Below, in pieces: positions 7,974 through 15,508 of a stretch of DNA of 64,000 bases. Made by a program: the position numbers and the translations under genes. Every line of letters begins with the position of its first letter. The stretch's first letter is position 1. Origin of the DNA: Cryobacterium tepidiphilum (GTDB lineage: Bacteria; Actinomycetota; Actinomycetes; Actinomycetales; Microbacteriaceae); the NCBI RefSeq assembly GCF_003716325.1, contig NZ_RDSR01000010.1, positions 43,675-107,674 of the forward strand, given 5' to 3'. Below the pieces are notes generated by a model. The model did no database searches, was not told the origin of the DNA, and worked only from the letters and a program-made list of their open reading frames with translations.

Positions 7974-8534
7974 GTGACAGCCACGACCCGGATCTGGTTC
8001 GCCTTCGCAGCAGTCGGTGCGGGCATGATCCATCTCGCCGTCGCAGCCGGTGCTCCTCTCCTGCTCACCATCGTCCTGGCCGGGTTCGGTATCGCCGAAC
8101 TCGGCTGGGGCGTCGGCGTGCTCGTGCGCGGACGGTTGCTCGTGGCGCGGGTCGTGCTCGGCGCGGCCCTGGTGCCGGTGCTCTTCTGGGGCGCGATCGC
8201 CACGGTGGGCAGCGGATGGGGCCCGGTCGCCGGGGACGCACTGCCGCTGTTTCCGATGGCGGTGGCGTCGCTGTTCGACCTCTTCGTCGCCGCTACGCTG
8301 GCCGTCCACGGGCGCCGCCACGCGGCATCCGACACCCCGGCCCGTGCGCCTGCGGCCACGGCCCGGCAGGACTGGGGTTTCCTGGCGGCGCTCACCGTCG
8401 CCGGGGCGCTCTTCTCGGGGCTCGTGACCCCGGCGCTCGCCGCCACAGAGGCCGGCAGCAAGGCTGTGCCTCACGGCAGCCACGGGATCCCCGGACTGGA
8501 GTTCCTGGACGCCGGTCACGGGCATCACCACTGA
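7974..8534 (+). CDS. Multi-helix membrane protein with His-rich C-terminus
   Basis: Unrecognised membrane protein of 186 residues with a GTG start at 7974 (AGGAGGAG just upstream). About five hydrophobic helices cover residues 5-30, 34-48, 55-78, 88-108 and 126-148. The tail after the last helix is rich in histidine (PHGSHG, then GHGHHH at the very end), which could bind a transition metal; this is only a composition argument. It is probably co-transcribed with the DUF4383 gene and ends 7 bp before a very strong hairpin. Confidence 0.75.
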   Translation: MTATTRIWFAFAAVGAGMIHLAVAAGAPLLLTIVLAGFGIAELGWGVGVLVRGRLLVARVVLGAALVPVLFWGAIATVGSGWGPVAGDALPLFPMAVASLFDLFVAATLAVHGRRHAASDTPARAPAATARQDWGFLAALTVAGALFSGLVTPALAATEAGSKAVPHGSHGIPGLEFLDAGHGHHH

Positions 8535-8541
8535 CCATCGC

Positions 8542-8581
8542 CGATGCGGCCGGCGGGAGATTCCTCCCGCCGGCCGCATCG
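8542..8581. terminator. 18-bp perfect hairpin between convergent genes
   Basis: An 18-bp perfect stem (8542-8559 with 8564-8581) and a 4-nt ATTC loop fill the gap between the His-tail membrane gene (+) and mctP (-). Symmetry allows termination from both sides. There is no T-tract. Confidence 0.7.
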
Positions 8582-8584
8582 CGC

Positions 8585-10297
8585 TCAGACGACCGGGGCG
8601 TCGGGCGTGGGCTTGACCCAGCGGTCATCGGCGGCGATCGCCGCCACCTTCGGGTCGTCCTCGTCGGCGCCGTAGTCGCTCTCGGTGGTCTTGTCGATTC
8701 CGTCGCGCACCTTCGCGGCCCGGAAGACGATCGTGAGCACAACCGAGACGATCGCATTGATCACGAAGGCGCTCACGGCGATGTACACCGGGACACTGGT
8801 GAACGGGAACGGTGAGATCGAGCCGCCGAAGTGGGCGTGCGTCACCGGGTTGACCACGTTGTACGCCGCGATCGTGCCGTAGACGATGCCCGCCGCCCAG
8901 CCGATCAGCAGGGCCAGGCGGTGGAACCACCGGGTGTACAGGCCGGCGACGATGGCGGGGAACGTCTGGAGGATCCAGATCCCGCCGAGCAGCTGCATGT
9001 TGATCGCCGCGGACTGGTCCATGAGCAGCACGAAGATCAGCGCACCGAACTTCACGATGAGCGACGTCAGCTTCGATACCTTCGCCTCCTGCTCCGGGGT
9101 GGCGCCCGGCTTGATCAGGTCCTTGTAGATGTTCCGTGTGAACAGGTTCGAGGCCGCGATCGACATGATGGCGGCGGGGACCAGGGCCCCGACCGCGATC
9201 GCCGCGAGGGCGACGCCGGCGAACCACGACGGGAAATTGTCGAGGAACAACTGCGGGACCACGAGCTGCGGGTTGACCTTCCCGTTCAGGTCCACCGGGT
9301 TCGTGCCGGCCTTGATCGCCATGTAGCCGAGCAGCGCGAGGAAGCCGAGCATGAGCGAGTACAGCGGCAGCACGACGGCGTTCCTGCGGATCGTGTTCCG
9401 GCTCTTCGTCGACAGCACGCCGGTGATCGAGTGCGGGTACATGAACAATGCCATGGCCGACCCGAGTGCCAGCGTCCAGTAGGCGTTGAAGCTGGCCGCC
9501 CCGGGAATGACCGATCCGACCGGGTTTCCGGTCGCCGGGTTGGTGCCGGCCATCTTCGTCTCCGCCGCGTCGAAGATCCCCGCCCAACCACCGAGGTGGG
9601 AGGGCAGCCACACGATGGCCACGATCACCGCGATGTAGATGAGAAGGTCCTTCACCACCGCGATCACCGCCGGGGCGCGCAGGCCCGCGGTGTAGGTGTA
9701 CGCCGCCAGCACGACGAACGCGATGATCAGGGGAAGGTCCTGCAGGAAGACATTGCTGCCGCTGCCGAGACCGAGCACCGTGAGGACCGCCTTGATGCCC
9801 ACCAGTTGCAGGGCGATGTACGGCATGGTGGCGACGATGCCGGTGACCGCGATCGCCGTCGACAACGACTTGCTGCCGTACCGGCCGCCCACGAAGTCCG
9901 CCGGGGTGACGTAACCGTGCCGGTGCGAGACCGACCAGAGCCGCGCCATCAGCAGGAACACGATCGGGTACAGCACGATCGTGTACGGCACGGCGAAGAA
10001 TCCGCTCACCGCCCCGGTGCTGTACATGGCCGCCGGCACCGCGATGAAGGTGTACGCCGTGTAGAGGTCGCCGCCGAGCAGGAACCAGGTGACCCAGTTG
10101 CCGAAGCTCCGGCCGCCGAGGCCCCACTCGTCGAGTGTCTTGAGGCCGCGGTCGGCGGGCTTGACCCGCCACCTCACGGCCAGGAAGCCGAGGACGGCGA
10201 CAGCGACGAAGATGACGATCACGACGGCGAGGGCGACACCGTCGATCGGGCGGGCGCCGGCGGCGGCCGCGAGGGGAACCATGGTGACGGCGCTCAT
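8585..10297 (-). CDS. mctP: Sodium:solute symporter, monocarboxylate permease MctP-like
   Basis: Secondary transporter of the SSS family, 570 residues and about 13 membrane helices. It should carry short monocarboxylates such as acetate, propionate, lactate or pyruvate with a cation. Family features include the N-terminal DEWGLGGRSFGNWVTWFLLG and LYTAYTFIAVPAAMY and the core HGYVTPADFVGGRYGS. The start ATG overlaps the stop of the upstream DUF3311 gene (ATGA), the arrangement known for MctP permeases in actinobacteria and rhizobia. The substrate range is inferred from the family. Confidence 0.9.
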   Translation of the reverse strand: MSAVTMVPLAAAAGARPIDGVALAVVIVIFVAVAVLGFLAVRWRVKPADRGLKTLDEWGLGGRSFGNWVTWFLLGGDLYTAYTFIAVPAAMYSTGAVSGFFAVPYTIVLYPIVFLLMARLWSVSHRHGYVTPADFVGGRYGSKSLSTAIAVTGIVATMPYIALQLVGIKAVLTVLGLGSGSNVFLQDLPLIIAFVVLAAYTYTAGLRAPAVIAVVKDLLIYIAVIVAIVWLPSHLGGWAGIFDAAETKMAGTNPATGNPVGSVIPGAASFNAYWTLALGSAMALFMYPHSITGVLSTKSRNTIRRNAVVLPLYSLMLGFLALLGYMAIKAGTNPVDLNGKVNPQLVVPQLFLDNFPSWFAGVALAAIAVGALVPAAIMSIAASNLFTRNIYKDLIKPGATPEQEAKVSKLTSLIVKFGALIFVLLMDQSAAINMQLLGGIWILQTFPAIVAGLYTRWFHRLALLIGWAAGIVYGTIAAYNVVNPVTHAHFGGSISPFPFTSVPVYIAVSAFVINAIVSVVLTIVFRAAKVRDGIDKTTESDYGADEDDPKVAAIAADDRWVKPTPDAPVV

Positions 10298-10584
10298 CGC
10301 ACGACCTCCGATCCATCGGTCGTCCGGTCGCCGCGCACGACTCCGCGCCGCCGCCGGTCCTCCCGGATGACGATCCCGTAGATGATCCAGAGCAGGAACG
10401 CCTCGAGGAACACCTCCAGGATCTGGAACCAGTAGAAGAACGGCATGCCGAACAGCTCGGGATCCTTGCGCGCGTAGAGCGGCACGATCAGCGGCACGAT
10501 GATCCCGATGACCAGCAGCACGCCGGCGATCACATAGGGCGCCGGCTTCGCCGGTCCGCGGGTGGGTGTTGTCGTCGCAGACAT
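10294..10584 (-). CDS. DUF3311 small membrane protein, partner of MctP
   Basis: A protein of 96 residues with two membrane helices (about 19-38 and 52-72), separated by PLYARKDPELFGMPFFYWFQ, and a basic cytoplasmic tail (IREDRRRRG). This is the usual form of the small subunit-like protein encoded before MctP-type symporters. GGGAG lies just upstream of the ATG at 10584. The 4-nt overlap with mctP implies coupled synthesis; it may help fold or regulate the permease. Confidence 0.85.
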   Translation of the reverse strand: MSATTTPTRGPAKPAPYVIAGVLLVIGIIVPLIVPLYARKDPELFGMPFFYWFQILEVFLEAFLLWIIYGIVIREDRRRRGVVRGDRTTDGSEVVR

Positions 10585-10702
10585 CTTTGTCTCCCTTGCC
10601 TCCCGTGCCGGGCAGAACTTCTGCCTGACCGGGGTTTCAACAGCGCGGAATGCGCCGCCGAATGCCCCTCCGGGGGAATCTCGAACTGAGGATATACCCG
10701 TG

Positions 10703-10708
10703 TAGCCT
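10703..10708 (+). promoter_or_regulatory. -10 element (TAGCCT) before the mini-ORF and TSUP gene
   Basis: TAGCCT ends 6 nt before the ATG of a 9-codon ORF, the same geometry as leaderless genes in this window. The transcript would continue into the TSUP exporter gene. Confidence 0.5.
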
Positions 10709-10714
10709 GTGCAC

Positions 10715-10744
10715 ATGCAGCTCACCGGACCAGTGTTCGCGTAG
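10715..10744 (+). CDS. Candidate leaderless leader peptide (9 aa)
   Basis: A short frame, MQLTGPVFA followed by TAG, begins 6 nt after a TAGCCT element and ends 11 nt before the GTG of the TSUP exporter gene. Position and spacing suggest a leader peptide whose translation could control the exporter. There are no cysteines, and no run of one amino acid that would reveal an effector. This rests on geometry alone. Confidence 0.35.
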   Translation: MQLTGPVFA

Positions 10745-10755
10745 GACACGCCCCT

Positions 10756-11514
10756 GTGGACATCCTGCACCTCGCACTCATCGCGCTCGCCGGGGCCTGC
10801 GCCGGGGCGGTGAACACCCTCGCCGGCGGTGGCACGCTCCTGGTGTACCCGGCGCTCCTGGCGTCCGGGCTCCCTCCGGTCGCGGCGAACATCACCTCCC
10901 TCATCGGGCTTACCCCCGGTTACGTCGGCGGCGCCTACGCCTACCGGCGGGAGATCCGCGCCGAGAGGCACCGACTGCCGGTCCTGATCCCCGTCGCCCT
11001 CGCCGGTGCGGTCGCCGGCGCCCTGATCCTGCTCGTCACACCGGGGGACACGTTCGAGGCCGTCATCCCCTTCCTCGTGCTGTTCTCGTCGCTGCTGCTG
11101 TTCGTGCAGCCGTGGCTGAAGAAGCGGCTGAGGCCGGCGGATGCCGCAACCCGGTCACGGGGTCTCGGTCTCGTCGGCGCCGTCGGGGTCTTCATCGCCT
11201 CCGCCTACGGGTCGTACTTCAGCGCCGGTGTCGGCGTGCTCATGCTGGCGCTGCTCGGCGCCACGATCCACGCCGACTTCCAGCGCATCAACGGGCTGAA
11301 GAACGTGCTGTCCCTGGTCATCGTGCTCGCCGGCGTGGCGGTGTACGCCTTCTCCGGGCACACCGACTGGTGGGCGGTCCTGGTGTTGCTTCCGTCCTCC
11401 GGCGTCGGCGGGTGGCTCGGCGGCCGCCTTGCCCGTCGCCTCAACGGCGACGTGCTGCGCTACGCCGTCACGGCCCTCGGCGTGGTGCTGGCGGTGGTGC
11501 TCTTCCTCGTCTGA
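10756..11514 (+). CDS. TSUP-family (TauE/SafE) membrane exporter
   Basis: Membrane transporter of 252 residues with about eight helices in two homologous halves (formerly DUF81). The first repeat shows AGAVNTLAGGGTLLVYPALL and the second AYGSYFSAGVGVLMLALLGA, both family hallmarks. Known members move sulfite, sulfoacetate or related anions. The GTG at 10756 fits the first helix (DILHLALIALAGACAGAVN). It follows a candidate leader peptide and converges with the DUF1810 gene, leaving 6 bp. Substrate not determinable. Confidence 0.88.
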   Translation: MDILHLALIALAGACAGAVNTLAGGGTLLVYPALLASGLPPVAANITSLIGLTPGYVGGAYAYRREIRAERHRLPVLIPVALAGAVAGALILLVTPGDTFEAVIPFLVLFSSLLLFVQPWLKKRLRPADAATRSRGLGLVGAVGVFIASAYGSYFSAGVGVLMLALLGATIHADFQRINGLKNVLSLVIVLAGVAVYAFSGHTDWWAVLVLLPSSGVGGWLGGRLARRLNGDVLRYAVTALGVVLAVVLFLV

Positions 11515-11520
11515 CCGGGG

Positions 11521-11946
11521 CTACAGCAGGCGGTCCGTCGCGGCATCCGCTGTGCCGTCGAAACGGGCGTCGAGCACGGCCTGGAACACGGTCCCTGCCG
11601 GGTCGGCCCGCAGGAACAACGTCATCGACGACCGGAGCTTCCGAGCGTCGACCGCGCCGAAGATCGCCTCCGCCGATGGTGCCGGCGCCTCGATGACGGC
11701 CGTCGCGCACACGACGAGGCGGGGCCCGAGCAGCGGATGCGCGAGGTAGGCCTGCGCCTCGGCGAGCGAGGCGATCGCGTAGCGCTGCGCCATGGCGCTG
11801 TGGCCCAGCCCGGCGAGCTGCGGGAAGACGAACCACATCCAGTGCGTGACCTTGCGGCCACGGCGCACCTCGGCCAGGGCCCGGTCGTACGTGCCGTCGT
11901 CGTCCTGGGCGCTCACGAAGCGCTCGAGGTCGTAGCGATCGTCCAT
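11521..11946 (-). CDS. DUF1810 family protein
   Basis: Cytoplasmic protein of 141 residues with the DUF1810 hallmarks YDLERFVSAQ, THWMWFVFPQL and the internal GHSAMAQRYAI and YLAHPLLGPRL segments. The family has no established biochemical activity. The ATG at 11946 directly precedes the conserved YDLERF. The gene is convergent with the TSUP gene and overlaps, head to head, a short plus-strand ORF that may be a remnant. Confidence 0.88.
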   Translation of the reverse strand: MDDRYDLERFVSAQDDDGTYDRALAEVRRGRKVTHWMWFVFPQLAGLGHSAMAQRYAIASLAEAQAYLAHPLLGPRLVVCATAVIEAPAPSAEAIFGAVDARKLRSSMTLFLRADPAGTVFQAVLDARFDGTADAATDRLL

Positions 11947-12058
11947 GCAACGGATGCTACCCGCCGTCAACCCGGAGGAGCACGCCGGGCTCCTCGAACG
12001 CTTCGGTCTCGACCCGAAAGACCTCATGGGCACGTTCGGGGGCATGTTCAAGGGGTGA
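11945..12058 (+). pseudogene. Short ORF (37 aa), possible remnant of a lost gene
   Basis: The plus-strand frame MQRMLPAVNPEEHAG then LLERFGLDPKDLMGT, ending GGMFKG, runs up to 48 bp before dapA. The sequence looks protein-like (ERFGLDPKDLM) but is too short to assign. Many actinobacteria carry thyX just before dapA, and no thyX is present in this interval, so this could be the C-terminal residue of a deleted gene. Alternatively it is a real small protein or chance. Confidence 0.3.
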
Positions 12059-12093
12059 GCCTTCGCTCGTGGGCGCCTCCAGCCGGGAACCGA

Positions 12094-12099
12094 TAGCCT
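12094..12099 (+). promoter_or_regulatory. -10 element (TAGCCT), leaderless dapA start
   Basis: TAGCCT ends 7 nt before the GTG of dapA at 12107. No Shine-Dalgarno sequence is visible. Confidence 0.5.
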
Positions 12100-12106
12100 G
12101 TAGGTC

Positions 12107-13084
12107 GTGTCTACGTCATCCAACCCCTTCGGCCAGGTCCTCGTCGCACTCGTGACCCCGTTCACCGCGGACGGGGAAGTGGACTGGCCGGCCGTCGAGA
12201 AGCACATGGACGACGTCATCAGCGCCGGCGCGGACGGCATCGTCGTCAGCGGCACGACGGGGGAGACGTCGACCCTGACCGACCCGGAGAAGATCCGGCT
12301 GGTCGAGGTCGGCAAGGATGTCTCGGCCGGGCGCGCGAAGATCATCACCGGCGGCGGCTCCAACGAGACCGCGCACGCCATCGAGCTGGCGCGCCAGAGC
12401 GAGCGGGCCGGCGCCGACGGCAACATGATCGTGACGCCGTATTACAACAAGCCAACGCAGGCCGGCGTGCTCACCCACTTCCGCATGATCGCCGACGCGA
12501 CCGACCTCCCGGTCATCCTCTACGACATCCCGGGACGCACCGGCATCCCGATCGCGTACGAGACGATCCTCCGCGCGGCCAAGCATCCCAACATCCTCGC
12601 GATCAAAGACGCCAAGGGCGACTTCGCGCAGGCCAGCCGCGTGCTCAACCAGACCGACCTGCTCTACTTCTCCGGCGACGACGCGAACGTGCTGCCGCAC
12701 CTCGCGATCGGCGCCACCGGCCTGGTGGGGGTGACCGCGAACATCGCGGCCCGGCCCTACCGGCAGATGATCGACGCCGTCAACGCCGGCGACCTGGCCA
12801 CGGCCACCATGGCGCACCAGCGGCTCGAGCCCCTGGTGCGCGCCGTCATGACGCACGTGCCCGGCACGGTCGCGGCCAAGTACATCCTGCACGGGCTCGG
12901 CCGCATCGGCAGCCCGCGCGTCCGACTTCCCCTGGTCGGCCCCGAGGAATGGGAGGCAGCGAAGATCGAAGACGAGATCGACCTGGTCTCCGACATCCCG
13001 GGCGTCGACTTCTCCAACTTCCGCCCCGACCGCAACGCTGCCGCCGGCGGCGCCCTGCCGAAGGTCGCCGGCACAACCCGCTAG
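12107..13084 (+). CDS. dapA: 4-hydroxy-tetrahydrodipicolinate synthase
   Basis: Condenses pyruvate with aspartate semialdehyde, the first committed step of the diaminopimelate/lysine branch. The 325-residue TIM barrel has the substrate loop SGTTGE (48-53), the catalytic tyrosine Y139 in VILYDIPGRTG, and the Schiff-base lysine K167 in ILAIKDAKGD. The GTG start at 12107 agrees with the usual N-terminus (FGQVLVALVTPF). It is followed after 8 bp by the RNase J gene, the normal actinobacterial order, and its stop overlaps that gene's ribosome site. Confidence 0.97.
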   Translation: MSTSSNPFGQVLVALVTPFTADGEVDWPAVEKHMDDVISAGADGIVVSGTTGETSTLTDPEKIRLVEVGKDVSAGRAKIITGGGSNETAHAIELARQSERAGADGNMIVTPYYNKPTQAGVLTHFRMIADATDLPVILYDIPGRTGIPIAYETILRAAKHPNILAIKDAKGDFAQASRVLNQTDLLYFSGDDANVLPHLAIGATGLVGVTANIAARPYRQMIDAVNAGDLATATMAHQRLEPLVRAVMTHVPGTVAAKYILHGLGRIGSPRVRLPLVGPEEWEAAKIEDEIDLVSDIPGVDFSNFRPDRNAAAGGALPKVAGTTR

Positions 13085-13092
13085 GAGGGCAC

Positions 13093-14769
13093 ATGCCCAA
13101 CGACGTATACGACCCGCCCGCACTCGAACCGGGCACGCTGCGCGTCACCCCCATCGGTGGCATCGGCGAAATCGGCCGCAACATGACCACGTTCGAAATC
13201 GACGGCAAGATCCTCATCGTCGACTGCGGCGTGCTGTTCCCCGAAGAGCACCAGCCCGGCGTCGACCTGATCCTCCCCGACTTCACCCCGATCCGGGACC
13301 GCATGGACGACGTCCTCGGCGTGGTGCTCACCCACGGCCACGAGGACCACATCGGGGCGGTGCCGTACCTGCTGAAGCTCCGCCAGGACATCCCGCTGAT
13401 CGGCTCGGCGCTCACCCTCGCCTTCGTCGAGGCGAAGCTCAAGGAACACCGCATCAAGCCGTACACCCTGCAGGTGAAGGAGGGGCAGGAGGAACGCCTC
13501 GGCCCGTTCGACCTGGAGTTCGTCGCGGTGAACCACTCCATCCCCGACGCGCTGGCCGTCGCCATCTTCACCGACGGCGGCTCGGTGCTGCACACCGGCG
13601 ACTTCAAGATGGACCAGCTCCCGCTCGACGACCGGCTGACCGACCTCCGTGACTTCGCGCGGCTCGGCGAGGAGGGCATCGACCTGTTCCTGGTCGACTC
13701 CACCAACGCCGACGTCCCCGGCTTCACGCCCACCGAGCGGGCCATCGGCCCGGTGCTCGACGACGTCATCTCCCGCGCTCCTCGCCGCGTCATCGTCGCC
13801 AGCTTCTCCAGCCATGTGCACCGCGTGCAGCAGGTACTGGACGCCGCACACGCCAACGGGCGTCGCGTCGCACTCCTCGGCCGCTCCATGGTGCGCAACA
13901 TGACCATCGCCGCCGAGCTCGGCTACCTCAAGGTGCCCGAGAACGTGCTCGTCGACTTCAAGAAGGCCAAGGACATCCCCGACGACAAGATCGTCTATAT
14001 GTCGACCGGGTCGCAGGGCGAGCCGATGGCCGTGCTCAGCCGCATGGTCAACAAGGACCACCAGATCGACGTCGGCGAGGGCGACACCGTCATCCTCGCC
14101 TCCAGCCTCATCCCCGGCAACGAGAACGCCGTGTACCGCATCATCGACGGGCTCACGAAGCTCGGCGCCAACGTCGTGCACAAGGCCAACGCGAAGGTGC
14201 ACGTTTCCGGGCACGCCGCCGCCGGCGAGCTGCTCTACGTCTACAACATCCTGAAGCCCAAGAACGTGCTGCCCGTGCACGGCGAATACCGCCACCTCGT
14301 CGCCAACCAGCGCATCGCGATGTCCTCCGGCGTGCCCGAGGAGAACACAATCCTCGCCGAGGACGGCACGGTCATCGACCTGCGTGACGGCGTCGCATCC
14401 GTCGTCGGCCAGCTCGACCTCGGCTTCGTCTACGTCGACGGGTCGACCGTCGGCTCCATCACGGATGCCGACCTCAAGGACCGCCGGATCCTGGCGGAAG
14501 AGGGGTTCATCTCGATCATCGTCGTCTTCGACTCGTCGACGGGCAAGATCGTCGTCGGCCCGGAGATCCACGCGAAGGGCTTCGCGGAGGACGAGAAGGT
14601 CTTCGACGCGCTGAAGCCCAAGATCGAACAGGCCCTCGCCGACGCGGCGCACAACGGCACGCGCGACACGCACGCGCTCGCGCAGGTCGTGCGCCGCGTT
14701 GTGGGCCGCTGGGTGAGCAGCGGCTACCGCCGCAAGCCCATGATCGTGCCGCTCGTCATCGAGGCGTAG
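13093..14769 (+). CDS. rnj: Ribonuclease J
   Basis: Metallo-beta-lactamase/beta-CASP ribonuclease of 558 residues with 5'-3' exonuclease and endonuclease activity in mRNA decay and rRNA maturation. The zinc motif is H81-G-H83-E-D85-H86. VNHSIPDALAV and LHTGDFKMD supply further ligands, and the beta-CASP insert and C-terminal domain follow (HVSGHAAAGEL, VLPVHGEYRHL). AGGAGGG at 13083-13089 lies just before the ATG at 13093 and overlaps the dapA stop, so the pair is co-transcribed. Confidence 0.95.
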   Translation: MPNDVYDPPALEPGTLRVTPIGGIGEIGRNMTTFEIDGKILIVDCGVLFPEEHQPGVDLILPDFTPIRDRMDDVLGVVLTHGHEDHIGAVPYLLKLRQDIPLIGSALTLAFVEAKLKEHRIKPYTLQVKEGQEERLGPFDLEFVAVNHSIPDALAVAIFTDGGSVLHTGDFKMDQLPLDDRLTDLRDFARLGEEGIDLFLVDSTNADVPGFTPTERAIGPVLDDVISRAPRRVIVASFSSHVHRVQQVLDAAHANGRRVALLGRSMVRNMTIAAELGYLKVPENVLVDFKKAKDIPDDKIVYMSTGSQGEPMAVLSRMVNKDHQIDVGEGDTVILASSLIPGNENAVYRIIDGLTKLGANVVHKANAKVHVSGHAAAGELLYVYNILKPKNVLPVHGEYRHLVANQRIAMSSGVPEENTILAEDGTVIDLRDGVASVVGQLDLGFVYVDGSTVGSITDADLKDRRILAEEGFISIIVVFDSSTGKIVVGPEIHAKGFAEDEKVFDALKPKIEQALADAAHNGTRDTHALAQVVRRVVGRWVSSGYRRKPMIVPLVIEA

Positions 14770-14786
14770 CCGGCGCATCCGTTTCG

Positions 14787-14817
14787 CTGACCGGGATACG
14801 GCAACTCACTCGGTCAG
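14787..14817. terminator. Inverted repeat after RNase J gene
   Basis: CTGACCG (14787-14793) pairs with CGGTCAG (14811-14817). It sits between convergent rnj and a GNAT pseudogene. No T-tract; weak evidence. Confidence 0.35.
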
Positions 14818-15296
14818 GGCCGCTCGAGCTGCACCCGGGTCTCGGCGTCGACGAAGCCGAGTGAGCGGTACAACCGGATCGCGGAGTACTCCGGATCGGC
14901 CACCATCACGAGCGTCGTCGCGCCGAGGTCGTCGAGCGCGTACCGGCCTGGCGGCGTGCACGCATGGACGCCGCATAGCGCTGGAGGAACGCGCGGTACT
15001 CGGCGGCCGGGAACGTCGTGTTGTTGGGTTCCATCACGCGCACGGCAGCGTCCCAGTCACTGGCACTGTCCAGGATGCGGATGTCGGCATCGCGGTTCGG
15101 ACGTGACGGCGGCGACACGGCATGCGCCGTCATCACCGTGTTCCTGTTCGGCGACAGGCCGGCGTTCCGGGCGTCCTCGGCGGACACCACCTCCTCAGCC
15201 GTGTCGTCGATCCCGATGGCGCTCCTCGACGGAGCTGCCCCGCAGCGTCAGCAGCATCAGGTCGGTGCGATAACCGAGCGAGACCGGGACGGGCAT
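14814..15296 (-). pseudogene. Decayed GNAT-family acetyltransferase
   Basis: Three pieces of one GNAT protein lie in order in different frames. The N-terminus (PVSLGYRTDLMLLTLRGS) begins at the ATG at 15296 and hits TGA after 33 codons. The middle (NRNTVMTAHAVSPPSRPN to FPAAEYRAFLQRYAAS) is in another frame. The C-terminal DDLGATTLVMVADPEYSAIR and LYRSLGFVDAETRVQLERP is in a third. Spacing is too short for an intact gene, so roughly the segment after the N-terminus and most of the acetyl-CoA-binding core appear deleted. A TAGGCT -10 element 6 nt before the original start is still intact. Sequencing error cannot explain missing segments. Confidence 0.85.
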
Positions 15297-15302
15297 CGGC
15301 CC

Positions 15303-15308
15303 AGCCTA
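15303..15308 (-). promoter_or_regulatory. -10 element (TAGGCT) of the GNAT pseudogene
   Basis: On the minus strand TAGGCT ends 6 nt before the pseudogene's original ATG, which confirms that start and shows that the promoter outlived the gene. Confidence 0.5.
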
Positions 15309-15495
15309 GAGTGTGCCCGCCTGCACCGCTGCCCCGGAGGGTCCCGCACCGGGTGCTGCCGTGTGCAGGACGGGAGCCGTGTCGCGCCCGTGCCGGCGGC
15401 AGTGGCGACCGCGACACGCCGGTGCGCTCCTGAATTACGCCCGTTGGCGCCGCAGACACTCGACCCGCCTGCGGCCCAATCGTGCGGCGGGGAAG

Positions 15496-15501
15496 TACCG
15501 T
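15496..15501 (+). promoter_or_regulatory. -10 element (TACCGT), leaderless ftsK start
   Basis: TACCGT ends 7 nt before the ATG at 15509. Only a weak GGAAG lies between. Confidence 0.45.
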
Positions 15502-15508
15502 GGAAGCT

